Assembly (NCBI GenBank): GCA_937880585.1
Contig: CALFMR010000300.1
Span: 1-21,169 of the forward strand
Reading direction: 5' to 3'
Origin: an uncultured Acidobacteriota bacterium
GTDB lineage: Bacteria > Acidobacteriota > Vicinamibacteria > Vicinamibacterales > SCN-69-37
DNA length: 21,169 bases
In this document: positions 1 through 7,912 of the stretch, piece after piece
Numbering within the stretch: the first letter of the stretch is position 1
Layout: each line of letters begins with the position of its first letter
The notes under the pieces: model-generated
What the model was told of the DNA's origin: nothing
Databases searched by the model: none
Seen by the model: only the letters and a program-made list of their open reading frames with translations
Program-made: the position numbers and the translations under genes

Positions 1-136
1 CCTGAAGGCGGGCGACGTGCTCATCGTGTCGGGCATCCAGAAGATCGGCGACGGCGCGCCCGTGACGCCGATGCCGGCACGCGGTGACGGCGCGGGTGCG
101 CCGGCGGCGGCGCCCGGTCAGGCAGGGGGGCGCTAG
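1..136 (+). CDS. RND efflux periplasmic adaptor (MFP/HlyD family), C-terminal end only
   Basis: Only the last 44 codons are in the window, read in the frame beginning at base 2 and ending with TAG at 134-136. The reading starts LKAGDVLIVSGIQKIGDG, which is the typical last beta-strand segment of MexA/AcrA-type adaptors ('LKAGDxVIVxGLQKVxPG'). It is followed by a Gly/Ala/Pro-rich tail of about 22 residues. The next codon after the stop is the GTG start of the RND pump, so the two genes are translationally coupled. By family, the protein links the inner-membrane pump to the outer-membrane channel in the periplasm. The assignment rests on this short motif plus the adaptor-pump-channel gene order. 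The N-terminal signal peptide and hairpin domain lie outside the window. Confidence 0.85.
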   Translation, partial: LKAGDVLIVSGIQKIGDGAPVTPMPARGDGAGAPAAAPGQAGGR

Positions 137-3100
137 GTGCTGAGCGACGTTTTCATCCGGCGGCCGATCCTCGCGACCGTCTGCTCGCTGCTCATCATTC
201 TGGGCGGCGTGATTGCGATTCCGCTGCTGCCGGTCGAGCGCTATCCGGACCTGGCGCCGCCGGCCGTGACCGTCACGGCGGTCTACACGGGCGCCAACGC
301 GCAGGAAGTCGAGACGGCCGTCACGACGCCGCTCGAGCAGGCGATCAACGGCGCCGAGGGGATGATGCACATCGCCTCGTCGAGCACGAGTGCGGGTCTC
401 GCGCAGATCACGGTGACGTTCGACATCGGCCGCGATCCGGACCTGGCGGCCGTCGACGTGCAGAATCGCGTGAATCAGGCGATCGGCCGGCTGCCGGCCG
501 ACGTGCGCACGAACGGCATCACCGTCACGAAGAACGCGTCGGGTTTCCTCGGCGCGGTCGGGTTCTTCTCGCGCGACAACCGGTACGACTCGCTGTTCAT
601 CAGCAACTACATCGACGTCTACATCGTCGACGCGCTCAAACGCATCCCGGGCGTCGGCAACGTGCAGATCTTCGGCGAGCGCAAGTTCGCGATGCGGCTG
701 TGGCTCGATCCGACGAAGCTCGCCGCGCGCGGGCTCACGGCGGGCGACGTCGTCAACGCGCTCCGCGAACAGAACGTGCAGGTGGCCGCGGGCAGCATCG
801 GCGACGAGCCGTCCGCGCCCACTCAGATGTTCCAGTTGAGCGTGCGCGTCGAGGGGCGGCTCGCCGAGGTGCCCGAGTTCGAACGTGTCGTCGTGAAAGC
901 CGGCCCGGGCGGCGCGCTCGTGCGGGTGAGCGACGTCGGCCGCGTCGAGCTCGGCGCCGAGAGTTACGCCTCGACGCTGCGCTTCGGCGGCCTCGAAGCA
1001 TCGGGCATCGGCATCCAGCCGTTGCCGGGCGCGAACGCGATCGAAGTGTTCGACGCCGTCCAGCGGGAGCTGACGCAGCTGCAGAAGAACTTCCCGCCTG
1101 GCCTCGAGGCGCAGATCGCGTTCGACAACGTGTCGATCGTCCGCGATTCGATCCGCGAAGTGCTCTACACGCTGGCCGAAGCCATCGGGCTCGTCATCCT
1201 CGTGATGTTCCTGTTCCTGCAGAACTGGCGGAGCACGATCATCCCGGCCATCACGATCCCGGTGTCGCTCATCGGCACGTTCGCGTTCGTGAAGATCTTC
1301 GGCTTCTCGATCAACACGCTCACGCTCTTCGGCGTCGTGCTCGCCACGGGCATCGTCGTCGACGACGCGATCGTCGTCATCGAGAACGTCGAGCGGCACA
1401 TGCGCGAGTTCAACAAGAGCGCGCACGACGCGGCCATCGACGCCATGCGCGAGGTCTTCTCGGCGGTCGTCGTCATCGGCCTCGTGCTCGTGGCGGTGTT
1501 CGTGCCGGTCGCGTTCTTTCCCGGCACGACGGGCCGGATGTATCAGCAGTTCTCGTTGACGATTGCGTTCGCCGTCGTGCTCTCGGTGTTCAACGCCGTC
1601 ACGTTCACGCCCGCGCTCGCCGCGTTGCTCCTCGACAAGGAGAGCCATCTGCACGGCGGCCTCTTCGGCTGGATGAACCGCGCGATCGACACGGGTACGA
1701 CGCGCTACGTCGGCGCGGTGCGGCGCATGTTGGGCTGGCGCTGGGTGATGTTCCTCGCGTTCGCCGTGCTCCTGGCGTTTGCCGTCATCGTCTATCGCGC
1801 GGTGCCGGCGTCGTTCGTGCCGGCCGAAGACGAGGGCTACTTCATCGCGATCATCCAGGCGCCGTCGGGCGCCTCGCTCGAATACACGTCGCAGATCGCG
1901 CGGCAGGCCGAGGACGTGATCCTGAAGCAGCCGGAAGTCGCCGCGTGCTTCTCGGTCGCTGGCTTCAGCTTCAGCGGCGCGGCGCCGAACCAGGGCCTGA
2001 TGTTCGTGCGGTTGAAGGATCTCAAGGATCGCCCGGGCGCCGCGCATTCGCTGTCGGCCGTGCTCGGACGTTTGCAAGGCATGCTGCTCGGCGGCATCAC
2101 CGGCGCGCTCGTCATTCCGACGGCGCCGCCGGCGATTCAGGGCCTGTCGACGTTCGGCGGCTTCCAGTTCGAGGTGCTCGACGAGACGGGCGGAGACATC
2201 GCGAATCTCGCGAACGCGACCAATCAGGTCATCGCGAAGGGGACGCAGACGGGCAAGCTCACGAGCCTCTACACGAGCTTCACCGCCAACGACCCGCAGC
2301 TCGTCGTCGACATCGATCGCGACCGCGCGCGCAGCCTCGACGTGCCGTTGAGCGAAGTCACCAATGCGCTGAGCGTGCTGCTCGGATCGCAGTACGTGAA
2401 CGACTTCGACTTCAACAACCGCGCCTACCGCGTCTACGTGCAGGGCGATCAGCGCTTCCGCGCCGAGCCGTCCGACCTGAAGCAGTACTACGCGCGAGCG
2501 AACAGCGGGCAGATGGTGCCGCTCGACGCGCTGGTGCGGCTGCGCGAATCGACGTCGCCGACCGTCATCAGCCACTTCAACCTGTTCCGGTCGACCGAGA
2601 TCACGGGCAGCCCCGTACCCGGCGTGAGCTCGGGCCAGGCGATCCAGTTGATGCAGCAGATCGCGGACGGCACGCTGCCGTCGGGCTTCTCCTACGCGTG
2701 GTCGGGCCAGGCGCTCGAGGAGATCAAGGGCGGCGCGCAGGCGGTCTCCATCTTCGCGCTGAGCCTCGTGGTCGTCTACCTGGTGCTCGCCGCCCAGTAT
2801 GAAAGCTGGGTGCTGCCGTTCATCATCCTGCTCGGCGTGCCGCTCGCGGTGCTCGGTGCGCTCAGTGCGCAGTTCGTGCGCGGGCTGTCGAACGACGTCT
2901 TCTGTCAGGTCGGGCTCGTCATGCTGATCGGGTTGGCCGCGAAGAACTCGATTCTCATCGTCGAGTTCGCCGAGCAGTTGCGCGAGCACGGACGGCCGAT
3001 CATCGAGGCCGCCGTCGAGGCCGCGCGCATCCGCCTGCGGCCGATTCTGATGACGTCGTTCGCCTTCATCCTCGGCGTGCTGCCGCTCGCGTTCGCGAGC

Positions 3101-3286
3101 GGCGCGGGATCGGCGGCGCGCAACTCGGTCGGCACGGCTGTCGCCGGCGGCATGTTGGCGTCGATGTTCCTGTCGATCATCTTCATCCCCGTGCTCTACG
3201 TCGTCATCCGCACGATCGCCCCGGGACGCGGCACGCGCAGCCACAGTGGCGACGAAGCGGTCGAGACGGGAGGCGCGCATGCGTAG
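137..3286 (+). CDS. RND multidrug efflux transporter permease (HAE1 / AcrB-MexB family)
   Basis: This 1049-aa inner-membrane proton antiporter has the full length of the AcrB/MexB family. It opens with the canonical cytoplasmic/TM1 start (LSDVFIRRPILATV). The TM4 proton-relay acid pair is present at D409-D410 in GIVVDDAIVVIENVER, and the TM10 lysine is K936 in GLAAKNSILIVEF. Twelve hydrophobic segments fall in the expected two blocks (about 10-30, 340-560 and 870-1030), separated by two large periplasmic porter domains. GTG is taken as the start because it directly follows the adaptor's TAG and gives the conserved N terminus. The 3' end overlaps the tolC-like start by 8 bp. By family the protein pumps amphiphilic drugs, dyes, bile salts or lipid-like compounds from membrane and periplasm to the channel. 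The substrate cannot be read from the sequence. No key residue is missing. Confidence 0.97.
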   Translation: MLSDVFIRRPILATVCSLLIILGGVIAIPLLPVERYPDLAPPAVTVTAVYTGANAQEVETAVTTPLEQAINGAEGMMHIASSSTSAGLAQITVTFDIGRDPDLAAVDVQNRVNQAIGRLPADVRTNGITVTKNASGFLGAVGFFSRDNRYDSLFISNYIDVYIVDALKRIPGVGNVQIFGERKFAMRLWLDPTKLAARGLTAGDVVNALREQNVQVAAGSIGDEPSAPTQMFQLSVRVEGRLAEVPEFERVVVKAGPGGALVRVSDVGRVELGAESYASTLRFGGLEASGIGIQPLPGANAIEVFDAVQRELTQLQKNFPPGLEAQIAFDNVSIVRDSIREVLYTLAEAIGLVILVMFLFLQNWRSTIIPAITIPVSLIGTFAFVKIFGFSINTLTLFGVVLATGIVVDDAIVVIENVERHMREFNKSAHDAAIDAMREVFSAVVVIGLVLVAVFVPVAFFPGTTGRMYQQFSLTIAFAVVLSVFNAVTFTPALAALLLDKESHLHGGLFGWMNRAIDTGTTRYVGAVRRMLGWRWVMFLAFAVLLAFAVIVYRAVPASFVPAEDEGYFIAIIQAPSGASLEYTSQIARQAEDVILKQPEVAACFSVAGFSFSGAAPNQGLMFVRLKDLKDRPGAAHSLSAVLGRLQGMLLGGITGALVIPTAPPAIQGLSTFGGFQFEVLDETGGDIANLANATNQVIAKGTQTGKLTSLYTSFTANDPQLVVDIDRDRARSLDVPLSEVTNALSVLLGSQYVNDFDFNNRAYRVYVQGDQRFRAEPSDLKQYYARANSGQMVPLDALVRLRESTSPTVISHFNLFRSTEITGSPVPGVSSGQAIQLMQQIADGTLPSGFSYAWSGQALEEIKGGAQAVSIFALSLVVVYLVLAAQYESWVLPFIILLGVPLAVLGALSAQFVRGLSNDVFCQVGLVMLIGLAAKNSILIVEFAEQLREHGRPIIEAAVEAARIRLRPILMTSFAFILGVLPLAFASGAGSAARNSVGTAVAGGMLASMFLSIIFIPVLYVVIRTIAPGRGTRSHSGDEAVETGGAHA

Positions 3287-4670
3287 CCGATGGATGGGGA
3301 TGGCGGCGATTGCTGCGCTGACGGTCGGCGCGCCGGCGATGGCGCAGACACCAACGCGAGACGTGTCGATTGTGGAGCCCCGGGCCTTCAGGCCCGGGGA
3401 GAACCTGGCGCGTCAGCAGACGGCCCAGACGCCAGCGCCCGCCGCGCAGACGCCCGCCGGGCAAGCCGCGCCGGTGTCCGCGGTCCGCCGCGTCGAATTC
3501 GACGCGGCCGTCCAGCAGGCGATCGACCGCAACCCAACGGTCGCGTCGGCCGCGACGGCGATCACGCAGGCCAATGCGCTCCTGCAGCAGGCCCGCGCGG
3601 CCATCATGCCGGCGCTTGCCGCGAGTTTGATGAACAACACGTTGGACTCCGCGCGCGGGTTCAGCGGCGGCATCACGCAGCCACGCAATCAGACGACCAT
3701 CGCCGCGTCGGCGACGTGGAACGTGCTCGACGCCACGAGCTGGGCCGACGTCGCGCACGCGCGCGACGAGATCCAGGTCTCGACGTTCTCGTCCGCCGAG
3801 ACGCGGCGCGAGATCGCAGTGTCCGCCGCGCAGGCGTATCTGGCCGTCATCGCGGCGCACCGTCAGCTCGAGGTCGACGAACGCGCGCTCGCCAACGCGC
3901 GCGCGCACTTGACCTATGCGCAGCAGCGCCTCAACGGCGGCGTCGGCACCCGCCTCGACGAACTGCGCGCAGCGCAGGAAGCGGCAGGTGACGAGGCGCG
4001 GCTGGAAAACAGCCGATTCGCCCTCGCGCAATCGCAGGAAGCGCTCGGCGTTCTGCTCGCGGATCCGGGGCCGGTCGATTCCGGTGCGGAGCCGACGTTC
4101 GATCTTCCCGCAACGATCACGGAGGCCGACTGGGCGAATCGCCCCGACGTGCGTGCGCAGGTCGCGTCCATCAACGCCGCCGAGCGCGTCGTCCACGATT
4201 CGTGGAAGCAGTGGCTGCCGTCGGCCGGCGTGTCGTTCACGCCGCAGTACGTGACGCCATCGGGTCTCTTCGCGCCGTCGCGGACGTGGGTGTTCAGCAT
4301 CGGCGTCACGCAGCGGATTTTCGATCCGTCCTATCGCGCGACGACGGCCCTGAAACGTGTGGACCTCGACCGCGCCGAGCTCGCGCGCCAGTCGCTCGAG
4401 ACCGAGATCCGCTCCGAAGTCCGCCTCGCGCAGGAGGCCGTCGCCAGTTACGAGCGCGCGCGCGCGAGTGCGCGTGAGGCCTCGGACCAGGCCGCGGAAG
4501 TCCTGCGCGTGGCGACCGCAGCCTTCCAGCTCGGCGCGACGACGAACCTCGAAGTCATCGACGCGGAGCGCACGGCGCGCGACGCAGAATCCACGGCGAC
4601 GATCGCCGACGACGCGTGGCGCCGCGCGCGGCTCAATCTGCTGGTGGCGTTGGGACGCTTTCCACACTGA
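3279..4670 (+). CDS. TolC-family outer-membrane efflux channel (OMF)
   Basis: This is a 463-aa outer-membrane factor. ATG 3279 is chosen over an upstream in-frame GTG at 3246. It is preceded by GGGAGG and gives a clean signal peptide (MRSRWMGM, then hydrophobic AAIAALTV, cleavage after AMA about residue 22). After a Gln/Ala/Pro-rich linker to about residue 70, two OEP repeats follow: long heptad-like helices with FDAAVQQAIDRNPTV near the start of the first and LDLDRAEL/VRLAQEAVASYERA in the second. Near the end is FQLGATTNLEVIDAERT, typical of TolC/OprM relatives. It overlaps the pump gene by 8 bp and should form the exit duct of the tripartite pump. An oddity is a near-perfect 22-bp palindrome inside the coding sequence at 3378-3399 (residues 34-40, PRAFRPG), listed separately. 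The family call is firm; the pump partner is inferred from the operon. Confidence 0.95.
   Translation: MRSRWMGMAAIAALTVGAPAMAQTPTRDVSIVEPRAFRPGENLARQQTAQTPAPAAQTPAGQAAPVSAVRRVEFDAAVQQAIDRNPTVASAATAITQANALLQQARAAIMPALAASLMNNTLDSARGFSGGITQPRNQTTIAASATWNVLDATSWADVAHARDEIQVSTFSSAETRREIAVSAAQAYLAVIAAHRQLEVDERALANARAHLTYAQQRLNGGVGTRLDELRAAQEAAGDEARLENSRFALAQSQEALGVLLADPGPVDSGAEPTFDLPATITEADWANRPDVRAQVASINAAERVVHDSWKQWLPSAGVSFTPQYVTPSGLFAPSRTWVFSIGVTQRIFDPSYRATTALKRVDLDRAELARQSLETEIRSEVRLAQEAVASYERARASAREASDQAAEVLRVATAAFQLGATTNLEVIDAERTARDAESTATIADDAWRRARLNLLVALGRFPH
3378..3399. repeat. Perfect 10-bp inverted repeat inside the TolC-like coding sequence
   Basis: Arms CCCCGGGCCT (3378-3387) and AGGCCCGGGG (3390-3399) flank a 2-nt TC loop. 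The length preserves the reading frame and encodes residues 34-40 (PRAFRPG) in the variable linker just after the signal peptide. It resembles small REP-like or palindromic elements that tolerate insertion in non-structured protein segments. That it is a mobile or repeated element is inference; only one copy is visible in this window. Confidence 0.6.
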
Positions 4671-4676
4671 GGAGGG

Positions 4677-6104
4677 ATGCTCGTCAGGAGGCGATGGTCA
4701 TTCGTCCTCCCTCCCATCACCGCGGCGCTCTCGCAATGGTTCGTCCGGCACGAACGGGTGTGTCTTCTCGCGTTCGTCGCGGCCGGCATCGTGCTTCGCG
4801 CGTTACTCGTCGCCGACTCGCCGCAGTCGTTCGGCTACGTCTGGGACTTCTACCCGGACGGCGTGCGCGTCCTCTACGAGCACGCCCGCCTTCCGCGGGC
4901 GGAAGACTGCTGGGCGTGCTTCCATCCGCCTCTTTATTACCTGCTCGGTTGGCCGTTCTACGCGTTTGGCCGATGGCTCGACCCATCGGCCGGTGACGCC
5001 GCGGGCCTGCGCTGGCTCGGCGGCCTCGCGCTGATCTCGTCGTCCATCGTCATCGTCTACGGATGCCGGCTGCTCCGGCTGTTCGGGTCGCGCGGCGCGT
5101 CGTTCCTCGCGGGTGCGGCGTTGCTCATCGTCTTTCCGTGTCTGTTCATCAGCAGCTACGCTCCCGAGGCGGACATCGTCCTGACCGCGGTCCTCGCGGC
5201 GTTCACCTTCTACCTCGTGCGCGACTTCGCGCGTCCGGCCGAGACGACGATGGGGAGCGCGGCGTGGCTGGGCGTGCTGGCGGGACTGGCGGCCGCAACG
5301 AAATACAGCGGCCTCGTCGCGCTCACGACCGCCGGCGCCGTCATGGCGATTCGCCTGATCGAAGGTCCGGCGCGATGGCGCGTCGTGCGTCGCGGCCTCG
5401 TCATCCTTGCGGTGGCGGTTGTCGTTGGCGGATGGAAGTACGTCGACAACGTGCGCCGCTATGGCACGCCGTTGTACTCGAATGGATCGGCGGCCGAGGG
5501 ATTTTCGATGGACGGCGCGTCGCGCGGTAGCGGCGCGAACTATGAGTTCACGACGTTCCGGCTCGGAGCGTTGCACGATGTCATCGGTCCGCATCCCAAG
5601 CCGGGCGACCTGACGTCGTTTCCCGTCTACCGTAGCGTCTTCACGACGCTCCATGCGCTCGCGTGGAGCGACATGAGCATATTCTCCATTCGATCGCGAC
5701 ACGGCGATCCGAGCGATCCGTATCCGCGCAAGTTCATTCCGGCGTGGCTGACGATGAGCGTCATCGAGCTGGGATTGGTGCCGGAGGCGCTGGCGCTCCT
5801 GGGCGTCGTTGTCACCATCCGCCGACGCGAGACGTGGCCGCTGCTCGCGCTGTGCGTCATCGGCTTCGCCGCGTACGTCTGGTGGTTCCTGCCGCAGGCG
5901 AGCTGGGCCCTCAAGACGAAGTACATTCTGTTCCTGCTGCCGCCCGCCGTCGTCTATGCCGTCGCCGGCCTCAGGTGGTTGTGGCGCCGCGTGCCAGCCG
6001 TCGGTCTCGTCGCCTCAGCGCTGCTGTGCGCACTCATCGTCATCGCGCACATGTACTTGTACGCGTTCGCGACAGGGTATTTTCATCGGCCGCCGATGGG
6101 GTAG
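4677..6104 (+). CDS. Polytopic GT-C-fold membrane glycosyltransferase (GT39/ArnT-like)
   Basis: This 475-aa, very hydrophobic protein has roughly 10-12 membrane segments, the first at about residues 28-46. The first extracytoplasmic loop carries acidic residues (FGYVWDFYPDGVRVLYEHA) followed by HPPLYYLLGW at residues 83-92, the hallmark of polyprenyl-phosphate-sugar-dependent GT-C transferases of the ArnT/PMT type. Later ASYAPEADIVLT and AATKYSGLVAL fit the same family. Members move a sugar from a lipid-phosphate carrier to protein, lipid A or another envelope acceptor at the outer face of the inner membrane. Acceptor and sugar are unknown. The ATG lies 6 bp after the channel-gene stop and in the same frame, with AGGAGG only 1 nt away (GAGG 4 nt away), so translation is probably coupled to the upstream gene. 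It looks like the last gene of the efflux operon. Confidence 0.8.
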   Translation: MLVRRRWSFVLPPITAALSQWFVRHERVCLLAFVAAGIVLRALLVADSPQSFGYVWDFYPDGVRVLYEHARLPRAEDCWACFHPPLYYLLGWPFYAFGRWLDPSAGDAAGLRWLGGLALISSSIVIVYGCRLLRLFGSRGASFLAGAALLIVFPCLFISSYAPEADIVLTAVLAAFTFYLVRDFARPAETTMGSAAWLGVLAGLAAATKYSGLVALTTAGAVMAIRLIEGPARWRVVRRGLVILAVAVVVGGWKYVDNVRRYGTPLYSNGSAAEGFSMDGASRGSGANYEFTTFRLGALHDVIGPHPKPGDLTSFPVYRSVFTTLHALAWSDMSIFSIRSRHGDPSDPYPRKFIPAWLTMSVIELGLVPEALALLGVVVTIRRRETWPLLALCVIGFAAYVWWFLPQASWALKTKYILFLLPPAVVYAVAGLRWLWRRVPAVGLVASALLCALIVIAHMYLYAFATGYFHRPPMG

Positions 6105-6114
6105 AGGAGAGCGC

Positions 6115-6145
6115 TTGACTCGGACCTTGCGTCAGGGCGCATGCT
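6115..6145 (+). promoter_or_regulatory. MerR-type long-spacer promoter of the downstream regulator
   Basis: A -35 box TTGACT (6115-6120) and a -10-like CATGCT (6140-6145) are separated by 19 bp instead of 17. The spacer holds an imperfect dyad (CTCGGAC versus GTCAGGG around CTTGC). An over-long spacer carrying the operator is the established design of promoters twisted open by MerR-family regulators, so autoregulation is likely. The predicted transcription start (about 6151-6153) falls only a few bases before the ATG at 6155. Confidence 0.6.
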
Positions 6146-6154
6146 CGTTTCGCG

Positions 6155-6958
6155 ATGTCCAAGAGTCATGACGCGACGTACCGCGCCGCCGAGTTCGCCG
6201 CGCTCGCGGGTGTCACGGTTCGCGCGCTCCGTCACTACGAACGGCTCGGCCTGCTGAGGCCGCGCCGCACGGCCGCCGGCTATCGCGTCTATACCGATCG
6301 CGATTTGCAGGTGCTCGAGCAGATCGTGGTGCTGAAGTTCATCGGCGTTCGCCTCAAGCAAATCCCGCTCGTACGGACCGAAGCGCCCGCCGACCTCGCG
6401 CACGTGTTCTTTCGACAGCGCCAAACGCTCGAAGCCAGACGCCGTCTGTTGTCCTCGACCATCGAGGCGATTGCGACGGCGGAACAGTCCGTGCGGATGA
6501 CCGGCCGCGCGGACGCGACGCTCTTCAAACGAATCATCGATGTGATTGAGATGCGGCAGAACCACGAGAACTGGCGGGAGCAGGCCTACGAACTAATCGA
6601 ACAGAAGCGCGTTCGTCTGAGCGCGATGAGCTCGGACGAGCGAGACGCCCTCCGTCAACGTTGGCTGGTCCTGTTCGCAGACATTCGCGCCGCGCTGGAC
6701 GACGACCCGGCCGGACCACGCGGTCAGGCGCTGGCCGCGAGGTACATCGAGCTCGGCCGGCAGATGGCGGACACGACAGACGAGAAGCTCGCGGGCCACG
6801 TCACGGCCAAACCGGCGTCATTCGATCCCGACACGCTGCTCGAGGAGCTCTCGGACGAGCAGCGCGCGAAGATCAAGCGCGCGCTCGCGCCCTTTTCCGA
6901 TCCGCGCGAACGCGACTTCATCCGCCGGGCGCTCGCGGCGCGCAGCGAAACGCGTTGA
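6155..6958 (+). CDS. MerR-family transcriptional regulator with TipAS-like effector domain
   Basis: The protein has 267 aa. Residues about 8-75 form a MerR winged helix: RAAEFAALAGVTVRALRHYERLGLL, then RTAAGYRVYTDRDLQVLEQI and a helix ending in LKQI. A dimerisation helix follows (about 85-120). The C-terminal part (about 135-267) has the pattern of a TipAS antibiotic-binding domain: NWREQAYELIEQKRV, RQRWLVLFADIRAALDDDPAGPRGQALAARYIELG. In TipA-type proteins this domain senses bulky hydrophobic drugs. The gene has no visible Shine-Dalgarno; its own long-spacer promoter sits just upstream, suggesting a near-leaderless mRNA. It follows the efflux operon by about 50 bp on the same strand, so it could also act on that operon, but no matching operator was seen there. 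The effector is unknown. Confidence 0.9.
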   Translation: MSKSHDATYRAAEFAALAGVTVRALRHYERLGLLRPRRTAAGYRVYTDRDLQVLEQIVVLKFIGVRLKQIPLVRTEAPADLAHVFFRQRQTLEARRRLLSSTIEAIATAEQSVRMTGRADATLFKRIIDVIEMRQNHENWREQAYELIEQKRVRLSAMSSDERDALRQRWLVLFADIRAALDDDPAGPRGQALAARYIELGRQMADTTDEKLAGHVTAKPASFDPDTLLEELSDEQRAKIKRALAPFSDPRERDFIRRALAARSETR

Positions 6959-7008
6959 GTGTGGCAGCCGCGTGGCGGTGGTTCCCGCGACCGTTCGCAA
7001 TCCGACTC

Positions 7009-7578
7009 TCAGAACGTGACGTTGAACGATCCGTTCGTGACGTTCGCCGGGGCCGACGCGCCGGAAATCGCGACGGGCTGCATCGTGAAGGTGAACGTTC
7101 CGGTCGCGCTGTTGCTGGTCTGCGCCGTCAGGGTCAGGCTGCCGCTTCCCTGACCGATCGCGGCCGTCCACGTCTTCGCGTCTCCGACCCAGGCGTCCGC
7201 CAGCGCGGCCACGAGCGGAGACAGCACGCCCACCGTGGAGGTGCCGACGCCGGTCTCCATCGTCAACCCGAGCACCCGCGGCTTGTCGTTCTTGTAGTCG
7301 GCGCCGACGACCTGCAAGGTTTGCTTCTTCGCCGTCGCCTGTTTGATACCGGCGCCGATGCAGTCGGCCGTCCACGTCGCGCCGTCGATTTGGGCGGTCA
7401 TGGTGCCCTGCGCGATGACAATGCCCGACCCAAGGTTGACGGCGGTGCACTTGACCGAATTTCCGGAGGTCTGGTTGCCGCCAGTCGAATCAGGACCGGT
7501 CGGCGACTTGTTGCTGCTGCCTCCGCACGCCACCGCCCACGAGACCGCCAGCCCCACCAGAAGCCATCGCGCTCGCAT
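7009..7578 (-). CDS. Small secreted lipoprotein of unknown function
   Basis: The protein has 189 aa. ATG 7578 is chosen because GGGAG lies 7 nt upstream and the translation begins as a lipoprotein signal: MRARWLLVGLAVSWAVAC with lipid-anchored Cys at residue 18, then a Gly/Ser/Asn/Pro-rich tether (GGSSNKSPTGP). The same frame stays open upstream to a TTG at 7686, but that would bury the signal peptide. The mature part is Thr/Ala/Gly-rich and beta-like, with TMTAQIDGATWTADCIG and a C-terminal GTFTFTMQ...GSFNVTF. This pattern resembles small beta-sandwich lipoproteins common in Acidobacteriota and Bacteroidota, but I cannot assign a function. It converges on the merR gene with a 50-bp gap in which I see no terminator. 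Confidence 0.75.
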   Translation of the reverse strand: MRARWLLVGLAVSWAVACGGSSNKSPTGPDSTGGNQTSGNSVKCTAVNLGSGIVIAQGTMTAQIDGATWTADCIGAGIKQATAKKQTLQVVGADYKNDKPRVLGLTMETGVGTSTVGVLSPLVAALADAWVGDAKTWTAAIGQGSGSLTLTAQTSNSATGTFTFTMQPVAISGASAPANVTNGSFNVTF

Positions 7579-7912
7579 GTCCGTCTCCCGCTCGTGGGAC
7601 GTGGACTTACAGCGAGGATCGATCCCACGGTCGAATCCTCGGCTTGCCTCGACGGAAATTGACAGTTGTTCGTCGCTCAGGTCCAAGGATGGATGACTGG
7701 AGTCTGCGCGATTGTGTCCAAGAGCGCACAGAGTATAGCTCTGTTGTGCGACGTTCGCGCGTCAGCGCGAGTTTGCTGCGATTGCTGGCCGAGGACAGGC
7801 GACGATTGAGGGAAGAGTCCGCCTTCGCGCAGCGGCGGACGCCCTTCGCGTTCGCTCGCGTGGTGCGGCTCGCCAACCGAAGCCGCGAGCGCAGCGAGCG
7901 ACCGGCGAAGGT
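7579..7912. other. Non-coding gap between the lipoprotein gene and tmRNA
   Basis: This stretch of 334 bases has no convincing gene. An open plus-strand frame here runs into the tmRNA and is not coding. On the minus strand it should hold the tmRNA 3' flank and the lipoprotein leader. A TATACT box (7732-7737, minus) could be a -10 element, but no fitting -35 was found. It sits in an imperfect hairpin (7724-7750, CGCACAGAG/CTCTGTTGTGCG). A second hairpin at 7817-7840 is listed separately. Confidence 0.5.
7817..7840 (-). terminator. Possible terminator hairpin downstream of tmRNA
   Basis: Perfect 7-bp arms GTCCGCC (7817-7823) and GGCGGAC (7834-7840) enclose a 10-nt loop, about 73 nt past the tmRNA 3' end. 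On the minus transcript the stem is followed by a pyrimidine run (TCTTCCCTC) rather than a clean U-tract. The call is therefore tentative. Confidence 0.35.

Noticed and set aside
700..2802. 700-codon plus-strand frame inside the RND pump gene
   Set aside because: Composition is almost entirely Arg/Ala/Gly with no domain; it is an out-of-frame shadow of the pump.
3204..4667. Long minus-strand open frame of 487 codons opposite the TolC-type gene
   Set aside because: Arg/Gly/Asp-rich shadow of a high-GC gene; the plus strand has a signal peptide and clear OEP family motifs.
7732..7737. TATACT as the lipoprotein promoter
   Set aside because: No -35 at a usable distance, and it would give a leader of about 150 nt; noted only in the gap description.
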